Of a stretch of 64,000 nt of DNA, positions 7,052-14,616 are shown one piece after another. A program made the position numbers and the translations under genes. This DNA comes from Phycisphaerales bacterium. GTDB taxonomy: Bacteria; Planctomycetota; Phycisphaerae; Phycisphaerales; UBA1924. The notes below the pieces were generated by a model. That model saw nothing but the letters and a program-made list of their open reading frames with translations. It did no database searches and was not told the origin of the DNA. The stretch covers positions 99,806 through 163,805 of the forward strand of contig JADLFW010000017.1 of the NCBI GenBank assembly GCA_020849615.1, given 5' to 3'. Within the stretch, counting starts at the first letter, position 1. Each line of letters opens with the position of its first letter.

Positions 7052-8248
7052 ATGACCCACAACCCGCTGATCTCCCGCCGGGCCTCGACCATCAACGGGT
7101 CGGGTATCCGCCGCGTCTTTGACCTGGGCGCCAAGCTCAAGGATCCGGTCAACCTCTCGATCGGGCAACCCGACTTCCCCGTCCCCACCGCCATCAAGCA
7201 GGCGGCCATCCGGGCCATCGACGCCGACAGGAACGGCTACACCCTCACCCAGGGGATTGCGCCCCTCCTCGACCGGATCGGCGTCTACTGCCACCGCGAC
7301 CTGGGATGGAACTTCGACGGGCCCGACTCGCCCTCGCGGGTCATGATCACCTCTGGCACCTCCGGGGCGATCCTGCTGGCCTGCCTCGCGATGCTCGATC
7401 CCGGCGATGAGTTCATCATCCCCGACCCCTGGTTCGTGCTCTACCCGCACCTGGGGGAGATCTGCCACGCCACCGCCATCGCCTGCGACACCTACCCCGA
7501 TTTCAAGCTCACCGCCGCGCGCGTCGAGAAGCTGATCACCCCCAAAACCAAGGCGGTGATCCTGTGCTCGCCCGGCAACCCCTCGGGCGTCGTGCACACA
7601 GAGAAGGAAGTCGCCGACCTGCTGGAACTGTGCCGGCGGAAGAACATCATCCTCATCAGCGATGAGATTTACGATGAGTTCTGCTACGAGGAGTCCCGCA
7701 CGCAGGGCCGGGCCGGCGCTCCCGCCGAGCTCCGCTGCCCCAGCCCGGCCAGGCTCAAGGACAGCGCGGGCCAGGTGCTGGTCGTCCGCGGCTTCGGCAA
7801 GACCTACGGCGTGACGGGCTGGCGGCTGGGCTACGCGGCGGGCCCGCGCTGGCTCATCGACCAGATGATCAAGCTGCAGCAGTACATCTACGTCTGCGCC
7901 CCAGCGCCGCTGCAGTGGGCCGCCATCGAGGCCTTCGATGTGGACATGGCCCCGCACCTCAAGGAATACACGCGGCGCCGCGACCTGGTGGTGGAGCGGC
8001 TGGGCAAGGCGACCGAGGTCGTGCGGCCCGGCGGCGCGTTCTACGCGTTCGTGAAGGTCCCCGATCGCCTGGGCTACCCCGCCGACGCCGCGGGTGAGCA
8101 CTTCTTCCAGCTCTGCGCCAAGTCGAACGTGCTGATCGTGCCGGGCAAGACCTTCTCGGCCCGTGATTCACACTTCCGCCTCAGCTACGCGACGCCGCTG
8201 TCGAGCCTGGAACGCGGGCTGGAAGTCATCGCCGGGCTGATGAAGTAG
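7052..8248 (+). CDS. PLP-dependent aminotransferase, class I/II
   Basis: This 398-aa protein has the fold-type I aminotransferase landmarks: NLSIGQPDFPVP near residue 35, SPGNPSG with Asn176, SDEIYDE with Asp204 and Tyr207, the PLP lysine Lys250 in GFGKTYGVTGWRLGY, and Arg258. Length and motifs fit the aspartate/aromatic aminotransferase group (the AspC/AraT/PatA-like branch of bacteria). It moves amino groups between an amino acid and a 2-oxo acid in the cytoplasm; the exact substrate is not clear. The ATG at 7052 starts the conserved region (MTHNPLISRRAS). An upstream in-frame ATG at 6989 would add a proline-rich stretch encoded in repeat sequence and is unlikely. Confidence 0.9.
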   Translation: MTHNPLISRRASTINGSGIRRVFDLGAKLKDPVNLSIGQPDFPVPTAIKQAAIRAIDADRNGYTLTQGIAPLLDRIGVYCHRDLGWNFDGPDSPSRVMITSGTSGAILLACLAMLDPGDEFIIPDPWFVLYPHLGEICHATAIACDTYPDFKLTAARVEKLITPKTKAVILCSPGNPSGVVHTEKEVADLLELCRRKNIILISDEIYDEFCYEESRTQGRAGAPAELRCPSPARLKDSAGQVLVVRGFGKTYGVTGWRLGYAAGPRWLIDQMIKLQQYIYVCAPAPLQWAAIEAFDVDMAPHLKEYTRRRDLVVERLGKATEVVRPGGAFYAFVKVPDRLGYPADAAGEHFFQLCAKSNVLIVPGKTFSARDSHFRLSYATPLSSLERGLEVIAGLMK

Positions 8249-8269
8249 GTCCGCACGCCCCGCCGGGCC

Positions 8270-9406
8270 TCAACTCCCCGTGAACACCTTCGCGTTGAAC
8301 TTGGCATCGTCCATCGTGTACAGCCCGACCAGCCAGTCCCCCACCACGTACGGCTTCACGCCGAAGCGGCCCTCCACCGTGCCGAAGGTCGCGAAACGCT
8401 CGGGCCCGGTCACCGCATCCTTCAGCCGCACCTCGATCGCATCGTACGGCGTCGGCGGCACACCGATGCAGCAGCCATCCCACTGGTTCAGCATGCTGAG
8501 CATCTCCCGGGCCTCCTGCACGTACAGCGGGAACGCGATGTAGCCCGTCACCCGCACGTGCTTGTTGTCCAGCATCGCCAGCCGCCCCGGGATGAGCTTC
8601 TTTCCCTCTTTGGGCTGGTAGGTCTCCTGCGCTGAGATCAGCATCTCCCACGTCACCTCGTAGGGCTTCTCCGCCGAACCATCCCCTTTCACCTCGTACT
8701 TGCCATCCACCAGCATCGACCCATCCTCGCGCTTCTCGATCACGGGCGGGCCATCGCTGGGCGGCGCCGCATCCGTCGGCTTCGCGGCGGGGGCCGGAGC
8801 AGGAGCCGGCGCCGCAACAGGCGGCGATTCACTCTTCACCTCTACCGGCGCGGGCGGGATCAGCGGCTCCGGAGTCTGCAGCGCGGGGGGAGCCGGTGCG
8901 GGCGCGGGGCTGGCCTCAACCGGCTTTACATCCTCGACCGGCGGGGGAACTGGCTCAGGCTGGACCGGCCTGGTCTCCGGCGGCTTGATTTCCGCCGGCC
9001 CGACGTCGAAGGGCTTGGTCTCGACGGGCTTGGACTCGGCAGGCTTGGTCTCAACCGGCTTGATGTCGACGGGCTTCGTCTCGGCAGGCTTCGTCGTCTT
9101 GGACTGCTCCACCGGCGCGGGCGGGATCAAAGGCTCTGATGTCTGCACCGCGGGCGGCTCCACCTTGGGAGCGGCCGGCGGCTGGAGCGGTTGAGATGTC
9201 GCCGGCTCCACCTTCGCCGGCTCCGCGGGCGCGGGCCTGTATTCCACCGGGCCGGGCCCGGCTTCGGTGACGGGCTTCTGGTCCCCCATCACAATTCGCG
9301 TCGGCTCGCCCACCGGGATCGGCTTGGGAGCGCGGCCGCCCCGCAGCAGGAACGCGCCCGCCGCCAGCCCCACCACCACGACGATCACGACCCAGAACGT
9401 CTTCAT
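8270..9406 (-). CDS. Membrane-anchored proline-rich protein with C-terminal DUF3299 domain
   Basis: This 378-aa protein has an N-terminal membrane anchor at about residues 4-22. A long Pro/Lys/Glu/Thr spacer of about 200 residues follows, with many KPxETKP and PxPAP units and two near-identical blocks ending EPLIPPAPVE. A compact domain at about 255-375 includes KHVRVTGYIAFPLY and WDGCCIGVPPTPYDAIEV, which matches DUF3299 with its Cys pair. The plan (anchor, periplasm-spanning spacer, small domain) is like TonB. It is the last gene of a six-gene operon, 21 bases after the permease, with GGGAGG before the ATG. From memory, DUF3299 genes also sit beside LolD/FtsX-like transporter genes in zinc-starvation operons of Pseudomonas and Vibrio. 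A metal-related envelope role is inferred from this. Confidence 0.75.
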   Translation of the reverse strand: MKTFWVVIVVVVGLAAGAFLLRGGRAPKPIPVGEPTRIVMGDQKPVTEAGPGPVEYRPAPAEPAKVEPATSQPLQPPAAPKVEPPAVQTSEPLIPPAPVEQSKTTKPAETKPVDIKPVETKPAESKPVETKPFDVGPAEIKPPETRPVQPEPVPPPVEDVKPVEASPAPAPAPPALQTPEPLIPPAPVEVKSESPPVAAPAPAPAPAAKPTDAAPPSDGPPVIEKREDGSMLVDGKYEVKGDGSAEKPYEVTWEMLISAQETYQPKEGKKLIPGRLAMLDNKHVRVTGYIAFPLYVQEAREMLSMLNQWDGCCIGVPPTPYDAIEVRLKDAVTGPERFATFGTVEGRFGVKPYVVGDWLVGLYTMDDAKFNAKVFTGS

Positions 9407-9427
9407 GCCGCCTCCCGCATCAGCCCA

Positions 9428-10807
9428 TCACCCCATGGGCTTCAGATTCTTGGCCACCGCCGTCCGGTACGCCATCGCCGCCGGAATGATCCCCGCCAGG
9501 CTCGCCAGCACGATCGTCAGCGACATCACGATCATCGCGACATCCGGCGCCAGGCCCGCATCAATCACGAGCCCCACGCTCCGCTTCATCACCCGCGCGA
9601 CGACCACCAGCCCGCCCGCCGCGATCGCCACCCCGGCGATCGCGCCCAAGAACCCGATCACGGCCGATTCGGTGATGACCAGATTGAACACCCGGGCCCG
9701 GCTGGCCCCCAGCACGCGCAGCACCGCGATCTGCCGGCGCCGCTGCTCCATCGAGTTGTACAGGGCGAGCATGATCGCGATGCCGCTCGAGATCATCACA
9801 ACCACGGCCATCCCCAGCAGGATCTTGTCCACGCTCGAGACGATCCCGAAGAGCTTGCCAATTTCCTGCTGCGGCTGGGCCACCGTGATCGAGGTGTCCC
9901 GCCGGAGCTGGTCGAACACCTGGGGCAGGTTGGCGGGCGCATCCGAGCCGGCCCGCGCGATCAGCCGCAGGTAGATCCCGGTGATGAGCCGGTCGCCCTC
10001 AACGAGATCCGCCGCTGTCGTCCGGGCCTCGTGCTCGTGATCGTGCGTATCGGCGTGGGCGGCGTGCTCCTCCGCGGTCTCGTGCTCGTGGCCCGCCGGG
10101 CGCTCGCCGGCCCGCCCGGCCTCGGCCATCTCCTCGCGCTCGCGGCGGTCGTGAGCGTGGATGATCCAGGCGCTCTGGAGGCTGGTGAACAGCGCCCGGT
10201 CGTGGGCGCTGCCGGTAGGCTCGAGGATGCCGACCACCTCGTACTTGAACTGCTGGTGCTCGTGCGGCGCGGGCCCGGCCCGACCGTCGCCGGCCGCGGC
10301 CGCGCCGTGGGTCAGCGAGATCTTGTCCCCGAGCCTGAGCCCCGTGGCCCGGGCCGCCTGGGCGCCCAGCACGACCTCCCAGTCCTTGTCGAAGGCCCGG
10401 CCCTGCGCGAAGGCCCACGGCCGCTTGTCGACCGGCTGGAACCTGGTGAAGAACTCCGGCGTGGTGCCGAGCACGGGGTTGCCGCGGTAGTTGTCGCCGA
10501 TCTGCGTCGGCACCGCGAACTCAAACGGCGCCGACCGGGCCAGCTGCTCGTACTTGCTCCATTCGATCGGCCGGCGCGGGCTGCCCGCGTAGAACACGCC
10601 GTTGAGCACGCTGACCAGCGGGCTGGCATCGCGGCTGACCAGGAGGTGCATGTTCCCGCTGCCCCGGTCGAAGGCCCGCCGCCCGGCATCGCGCATCGTG
10701 AGCAGCGTCAGCAGCAGCGCCACCGCGACCGCGACGGTGATGACCGTCGTCACCGTCGAGAAGAGCCGGGCCGTCAGGCTCCGCGTGATGATCGTCCAGT
10801 CCGTCAT
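9428..10807 (-). CDS. ABC transporter permease, FtsX/MacB type, with His-rich periplasmic loop
   Basis: This 459-aa protein has the four-helix FtsX/MacB layout. One membrane segment is near residues 15-40, then comes a large periplasmic domain of nearly 290 residues, then three segments in the last 130 residues (LLGMAVVVMISSGIAIML, AVIGFLGAIAGVAIAA, AMIVMSLTIVLASLAGII). The coupling region EQRRRQIAVLRVLGAS is present. At about 215-255 the periplasmic domain carries many His, Asp and Glu residues (GHEHETAEEHAAHADTHDHE). This is unusual for MacB or LolE and suggests metal binding. The start overlaps the end of the ATPase gene by ATGA. Together the pair is predicted to act as a mechanotransmission-type transporter, not a classical importer. 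Confidence 0.85.
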   Translation of the reverse strand: MTDWTIITRSLTARLFSTVTTVITVAVAVALLLTLLTMRDAGRRAFDRGSGNMHLLVSRDASPLVSVLNGVFYAGSPRRPIEWSKYEQLARSAPFEFAVPTQIGDNYRGNPVLGTTPEFFTRFQPVDKRPWAFAQGRAFDKDWEVVLGAQAARATGLRLGDKISLTHGAAAAGDGRAGPAPHEHQQFKYEVVGILEPTGSAHDRALFTSLQSAWIIHAHDRREREEMAEAGRAGERPAGHEHETAEEHAAHADTHDHEHEARTTAADLVEGDRLITGIYLRLIARAGSDAPANLPQVFDQLRRDTSITVAQPQQEIGKLFGIVSSVDKILLGMAVVVMISSGIAIMLALYNSMEQRRRQIAVLRVLGASRARVFNLVITESAVIGFLGAIAGVAIAAGGLVVVARVMKRSVGLVIDAGLAPDVAMIVMSLTIVLASLAGIIPAAMAYRTAVAKNLKPMG

Positions 10808-11511
10808 GCGCGCAGCTCCTCCAGCGTCACCCGCCGCTCGAACCGGTCCGCCATCGCCGGGTCATGGCTCGTGCACAGGAGCGCGGCGTTCTTCTCGCGG
10901 GCGATCTGCTGGATCAGCTCCATCGCGGTCGCCGAGTTCTCGGGGTCAAGGCTCGCGGTCGGCTCATCGGCCAGGACCAGGACGGGGTCGCACGCCACGG
11001 CGCGGGCCACCGCGACCCGCTGCTGCTGCCCCACGCTCAGCCGGTCCGGGTCGGCATCGGCCCGCTCGATGCCCAGGTGGTGCAGCAGTTCCGCGGCCCG
11101 CCTGCGGTGCTCACCGCGCGGGATGCTCGAAAACATCAGGGCCGCCATCACGTTCTCGAGCGCCGAGAACCCGTGGAGCAGGTTGAACGTCTGGAAGATC
11201 ATCCCGATGTGCCGGCCGCGGAACAGATCCCGCGCAGCGCCCCGCAGCCCGTGCATCGCCTGCCCTTCGACCCGCACGCTGCCCGAGGTGGGCTCCAGCA
11301 GCCCGGCGATGAGCTGGAGCAGCGTGCTCTTGCCGCGCCCCGAGCCGCCCGTCAACAGCACCTGCTCACCGCGCGCCAACCGCAGGCCGCCGATGTCGAT
11401 GATCCACGGGCCATCCGCCCCGTATCGGAACCTCAGCCCCTCGATCGCCAGCGCGGGCCGCTCGCCCCCGCCCGCCGCCGGTCCCGCCGTTGCCGTTGCG
11501 TCGTTCACCAT
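10804..11511 (-). CDS. ABC transporter ATP-binding protein (LolD/MacB family)
   Basis: This 235-aa nucleotide-binding protein has Walker A GGSGRGKST at 55-63 and a Q-loop in IFQTFNLLHGFSALENV. The signature is LSVGQQQRVAVARA, and Walker B is VLVLADEPTASLD. QTFNLLHGFSALENV is typical of the LolD/MacB/FtsE group, which pairs with FtsX-like permeases. That partner is the next gene, overlapping by four bases. The ATPase drives the permease from the cytoplasmic face. AGGGAG lies close (2 bases) before the ATG, so the true start could be slightly downstream. All catalytic residues are present. Confidence 0.92.
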   Translation of the reverse strand: MVNDATATAGPAAGGGERPALAIEGLRFRYGADGPWIIDIGGLRLARGEQVLLTGGSGRGKSTLLQLIAGLLEPTSGSVRVEGQAMHGLRGAARDLFRGRHIGMIFQTFNLLHGFSALENVMAALMFSSIPRGEHRRRAAELLHHLGIERADADPDRLSVGQQQRVAVARAVACDPVLVLADEPTASLDPENSATAMELIQQIAREKNAALLCTSHDPAMADRFERRVTLEELRA

Positions 11512-11575
11512 AACTCCCTGAAAGGCCGCGCCGCCCGACTTCGGGCCGGCCCGGCGTAAGCATAACGGGGCGGCC

Positions 11576-12370
11576 TCAGTGGCAGCCCGCCTCGTACAGG
11601 TTGAGGAACTCCAGATAGTCGCCGAAGTCGATCACGCCGTCCCCGGTGAAATCCACCGAGGCATCGAGCGCGTCGTAGCGGTTCAGGAACTCCAGATAAT
11701 CGGCGAAGTCGACGACGCCGTCCCCGTTGAGGTCGGGCCGGCAGGCCGGGCCCACCTGGCTCTTCAACCAGGCGATCGCCGCATCATGCTCCGCTTCGCT
11801 CATGCCCTGGTTGAACACGATCCAGAACGGCTCGGACCGCCCAGCGCCGGGCGCCGTGCTCCACATCCGCATCTCGAGCAGGTAGATCCCCGGATCGGCC
11901 GGCCCCAGCAGCGTGTAGCCGAGATGATGGTGCCACCGCCCGTCCGCGCCGACCGCCACCGCGAAGCCGGGGGTGACCTCGTCGGTCAGCGGCGTGAGCA
12001 CCGGGCCAAGCGGACCCAGCCGCACCTGCACCCGCTCATCGGGGATGGTGTCGAAGCCGGGTGTACCCGCATCCCACAGGCGCATGGCCGCGGTCAGGTC
12101 GAAGCCGATCTGCGACCCCGCCGGGAAAGCGCCTTCGAACGAGTCAAAGCCCGGCTCGTTGGCGAACGACTCGATGAACTCAGCGCCGAACACACGCACG
12201 CCCGGTTCGACCAGCCCGGTGTCGGCATCGAACAGCCCCGTCGTGATCCGCCCGCCCGACTGCTCCAGCAGGATGTCCCCGGCGTGCTGGGCCGAGGCCT
12301 GTGAAGCCAGAACGCCGACCGCCGCCATCCACAGTCCGGCGACAAGCACGGGCCGATTGATGAGATCCAT
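11576..12370 (-). CDS. Secreted protein with C-terminal GC-type dockerin-like module, in metal operon
   Basis: This 264-aa protein has a signal peptide (hydrophobic residues about 7-25, cleavage near ASA-QHAGD). A ~190-residue domain follows with FGAEFIESFANEPGFDS, FPAGSQIGFDL and WHHHLGYTLLG, the last being a possible metal site. The C-terminus has two EF-hand-like repeats (DLNGDGVVDFADYLEFLN, DFTGDGVIDFGDYLEFLN) ending EAGCH. The domain looks like one I recall from cyanobacterial and planctomycete PEP-CTERM proteins, some of them controlled by Zur, but I could not check this. The ATG at 12370 is 5 bases after AAGGAG; a GTG at 12376 would sit on the ribosome-binding site. The ABC ATPase gene follows 64 bases later. 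Its role may be to bind or hold metal at the cell surface. Confidence 0.75.
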   Translation of the reverse strand: MDLINRPVLVAGLWMAAVGVLASQASAQHAGDILLEQSGGRITTGLFDADTGLVEPGVRVFGAEFIESFANEPGFDSFEGAFPAGSQIGFDLTAAMRLWDAGTPGFDTIPDERVQVRLGPLGPVLTPLTDEVTPGFAVAVGADGRWHHHLGYTLLGPADPGIYLLEMRMWSTAPGAGRSEPFWIVFNQGMSEAEHDAAIAWLKSQVGPACRPDLNGDGVVDFADYLEFLNRYDALDASVDFTGDGVIDFGDYLEFLNLYEAGCH

Positions 12371-12379
12371 GGTCACTCC

Positions 12380-12419
12380 TTTTCACTCCGCCACTTTGCC
12401 ACTTTGTCACTCTGCCACT
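12380..12419 (-). repeat. Five-unit 8-base tandem repeat filling an intergenic gap
   Basis: On the minus strand the units are AGTGGCAG, AGTGACAA, AGTGGCAA, AGTGGCGG and AGTGAAAA, in perfect 8-base phase. They run from just after the pseudopilin stop into the ribosome-binding site of the next gene. Confidence 0.8.
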
Positions 12420-12422
12420 TCT

Positions 12423-13223
12423 TCAATGGGCGACCGCCGGATAGAACCGGTTCCGGTCGTACGCCCGGTATACCTTCTCGAACTTCAGCGTCTCCGCGTG
12501 CCCATCCAGGAAGCCGTAGCTGGAACGTGAGCCCCAGGCGGCGCGCGAGCCGCCGTGCGCGGCGATGTCGATCTCCCGGGCCGCGATCGCCGGCTGCGAC
12601 CCCTCCGGCCCGTCGCTCCACCCTTCCGCGTGGATGTGGTCGCTCAGCGCGTATTCGCTGCCGTCAAAGCCCTGGGTCATCATGAGGAAGTGCACCGTCG
12701 CCGACGGCATCGGCACTTTGCCCAGGCGGTCAAACGGCTCCCGGGGATCGAACCCCGGGTTAAGCGTGCGGCTCGTGTAGTTGTTGAGCCCGTAGCTGGT
12801 CCACCGCGTCAGCCTCCGCGTGTCGGGCATCAGCCCGTCGGCCAGCTGCTGGACCAGGTCATCCAGCCGCAGGCCCTCGCGCTCGCCCCCATCCAGCGGG
12901 TGCCAGAAGGGGCTGCGGTCCACGGGCGACCGCAGGATGAGCCGGGCCCCGTAGTACTCCGACAGCGCGAAGGGCCAGGCCCTCTTCACTGAGGCCAGGG
13001 TCACGGCGCCACCGTGCGCCAGCCCGGCGTCGATGAACAACTCCCGGTGCTGGTCCATGTACATCGCGTGGGCCAGTTCGAGCTGCCGCACCTGCGACAG
13101 GCACTTGACCGCCCGGGCGCTGGCCCGCGCTGACCCCAGCGCGGGCAGCAGCACCCCGATCAGCACCGCGATGATCGCGACCACCACCAGGAGCTCGATG
13201 AGCGTGAACGCGCGGGCCCGCAT
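12423..13223 (-). CDS. Type IV prepilin-like protein with H-X9-DG-type C-terminus
   Basis: This 266-aa protein starts [20 protein letters not shown], a prepilin leader with the G/A-FTLIE processing site, Glu at +5 and a long hydrophobic helix. The ALGSARASARAVKCLSQVRQL stretch and the ending (GFLDGHAETLKF) match the planctomycete-expanded pseudopilin family called H-X9-DG or DUF1559-like. Such proteins are cleaved by prepilin peptidase and sit in the inner membrane or in a pseudopilus. The ATG at 13223 starts exactly at the leader; a longer upstream start would bury it. Finding it between a His-rich exported protein and a dockerin-like exported protein in a transporter operon is unusual. Its role there is unknown. 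Confidence 0.85.
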   Translation of the reverse strand: MRARAFTLIELLVVVAIIAVLIGVLLPALGSARASARAVKCLSQVRQLELAHAMYMDQHRELFIDAGLAHGGAVTLASVKRAWPFALSEYYGARLILRSPVDRSPFWHPLDGGEREGLRLDDLVQQLADGLMPDTRRLTRWTSYGLNNYTSRTLNPGFDPREPFDRLGKVPMPSATVHFLMMTQGFDGSEYALSDHIHAEGWSDGPEGSQPAIAAREIDIAAHGGSRAAWGSRSSYGFLDGHAETLKFEKVYRAYDRNRFYPAVAH

Positions 13224-13349
13224 CGCGGAACTCCGAGCCGGGCCACCCGCGACCCTCCGCCGCCGTGCGCTGCACGCACACGACCGCGCGGAGGCGCCCA
13301 AGCGCCCGCAGGTTTCACCTTGGATGGAAGGGGAGTACGCCCGACGGCT

Positions 13350-13748
13350 TCAGGCCGCGGGCGGGCCGCGGGGCGCTGTGGAGGCCAAGTGGCACTCGAT
13401 CGCCCGCTCTGCCCGGGACACGCTCACGCCCGATGGCGCCTCGGCCGCCTCGGCCACCACAGCCGGGCCCGGCGATGCCCAGCCCAGCTTGCCCGCGGCA
13501 ATCCCCGCGCACAGACGGCATCCATCATCCGAACGGCCGGGCCGGTGGTCACCATGCCCGTGACCGGGACGGGGGTGGCCGCCGTCATGGTGGTGGGCAA
13601 GCGCCCCAGCGGCCCCGGGAAGCTGGAGGGTGTGCGATTCCGCGTGCACCACCGCCAGCCAGGCCTGCGAGAGCAGCCCGATCGCCAGCACCAGCGCGGG
13701 CCAAGCGGCCACGCGCGGGCGCGAGGCCCGGCGGAGATGGCGGATCAT
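13350..13748 (-). CDS. His-rich exported protein (DUF2946-like), first gene of metal operon
   Basis: This 132-aa protein starts MIRHLRRASRPR. Its hydrophobic segment at about 14-34 could be a signal peptide or a membrane anchor. A His/Asp/Gly-rich stretch follows, with His52-54, 58, 63, 65 and 68, and then DDGCRLCAG with Cys77 and Cys80. The pattern (one hydrophobic helix, His cluster, CxxC) matches small DUF2946-type proteins often found with copper or zinc genes. The remaining ~45 residues are Ala-rich and not conserved-looking. The ATG at 13748 lies 18 bases after a perfect inverted repeat. It leads a run of six same-strand genes. Metal binding is a strong inference; which metal is not known. 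Confidence 0.65.
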   Translation of the reverse strand: MIRHLRRASRPRVAAWPALVLAIGLLSQAWLAVVHAESHTLQLPGAAGALAHHHDGGHPRPGHGHGDHRPGRSDDGCRLCAGIAAGKLGWASPGPAVVAEAAEAPSGVSVSRAERAIECHLASTAPRGPPAA

Positions 13749-13766
13749 GCGCGGACGAGATTGCAC

Positions 13767-13784
13767 TTGAGAATCGCCTCTCAA
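13767..13784. promoter_or_regulatory. Palindromic operator (Fur/Zur-like)
   Basis: TTGAGA, a 6-base spacer and TCTCAA form a perfect dyad. On the plus strand it reads TTGAGAATCGCCTCTCAA. The half-site TTGAGAAT resembles Fur-family half-sites. It lies directly downstream of the predicted transcription start of the six-gene operon, where a bound repressor would block transcription. Confidence 0.55.
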
Positions 13785-13795
13785 TAACCCGCTGG

Positions 13796-13823
13796 AGTAT
13801 ACAGCGCGGGCCGGGCCGGGCAA
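13796..13823 (-). promoter_or_regulatory. Sigma-70-type promoter of the metal operon
   Basis: On the minus strand TTGCCC (13823-13818), a 16-base spacer and TATACT (13801-13796) form a good -35/-10 pair. The expected start is near 13789, a few bases before the palindrome. Confidence 0.5.
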
Positions 13824-13857
13824 GGCGTTCGGACCGCCGTACCCCGCAACTCCAAAG

Positions 13858-13887
13858 AAAGAGCCCGGGCGCGGGCCCGGGCTCTTT
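13858..13887 (-). terminator. Strong stem-loop terminator of the PAS-LuxR gene
   Basis: AAAGAGCCCGGGC and GCCCGGGCTCTTT form a perfect 13-bp stem around GCGG. It follows the stop at 13912 on the minus strand and runs into CTTTGG. It insulates the metal operon from the gene upstream. Confidence 0.75.
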
Positions 13888-13911
13888 GGTGCATCAAAGT
13901 TGAACGATCGG

Positions 13912-14616
13912 TCAGGAAGGCTGGGCCGCGGCGGCCGGCTCCGCGGCGTCGTTCAGGTCGGTCAGGCCCGCCCGCAGGGCGATTCGGGCCAGCTCGACGC
14001 GGTTGGTCACGCCCAGCTTGCTACCCAGCGACACGCGGTGCCATTCGATCGTCTTCACGCTGCGGTGCAGGCGACGGGCGATGTCCGCGGTGGAGAGGCC
14101 CTCGCCGATCAGCTTGAGGATCTCCATTTCACGGTTAGTCAGCGTGCCCAGCACGCCCAGATCGTCGATCTTGGCCCGGACCACCGACTCGTTGGCCGGC
14201 GCGTTGACCGTCTTGGTCCCGGGCGGGCCGCCCGAGGTCGTCACGATCAGAACATTCACGCGTCCCTTGTCATCCGCCGGCAGGGCGCGCATGGAGGTGC
14301 GCTGCCAGATGCCCTTGAACATGCCGACCAGGGTCACGGGCTTGCCGGTCTCGATCACCCGCCGGACGAGCGAAAGGCGCTCATCGGCGAACTCCGAGGT
14401 CACGAACTCCGCAAAACGCCGCCCGGTCACGGTGTGCCCGTTGCCCGTGAGAGTCGACGCCGCCGCCTTGTTGGCGAACTGGATCGTTCCCTCCTGGTCA
14501 ATCACCAGCACGGCGCTCTCGGTATCGCTCACCAACGCTTCCCAGCAGGGGGAACCCCCACCGGGGAACGCTGACATCGTGGAACTGACTTTGGAATCCA
14601 TCTGCGCGTTATTCAT
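13912..14616 (-). CDS. PAS-domain LuxR-family transcriptional regulator
   Basis: This 234-aa protein has a PAS-like domain at about residues 20-130 (SAVLVIDQEGTIQFANKAA). A LuxR/FixJ helix-turn-helix at about 160-215 follows (LTNREMEILKLIGEGLSTADIARRLHRSVKTIEWHR), with the conserved Glu and the KTIEWHR recognition helix. It probably senses a cytoplasmic ligand or redox signal and binds DNA as a dimer. No receiver domain is present, so it is not a classical response regulator. The start at ATG 14616 is preceded by GGGAGAG. It is divergent from the LOG gene across a 431-bp gap and has its own terminator. Its targets are unknown; the metal operon downstream has a separate promoter. Confidence 0.85.
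   Translation of the reverse strand: MNNAQMDSKVSSTMSAFPGGGSPCWEALVSDTESAVLVIDQEGTIQFANKAAASTLTGNGHTVTGRRFAEFVTSEFADERLSLVRRVIETGKPVTLVGMFKGIWQRTSMRALPADDKGRVNVLIVTTSGGPPGTKTVNAPANESVVRAKIDDLGVLGTLTNREMEILKLIGEGLSTADIARRLHRSVKTIEWHRVSLGSKLGVTNRVELARIALRAGLTDLNDAAEPAAAAQPS

Noticed and set aside
9191..11521. Plus-strand 776-codon frame across the ABC transporter genes
   Set aside because: It is a shadow of the minus-strand permease and ATPase, which have clear motifs and tight overlaps. The frame's Arg/Pro/His-rich translation has no domain.
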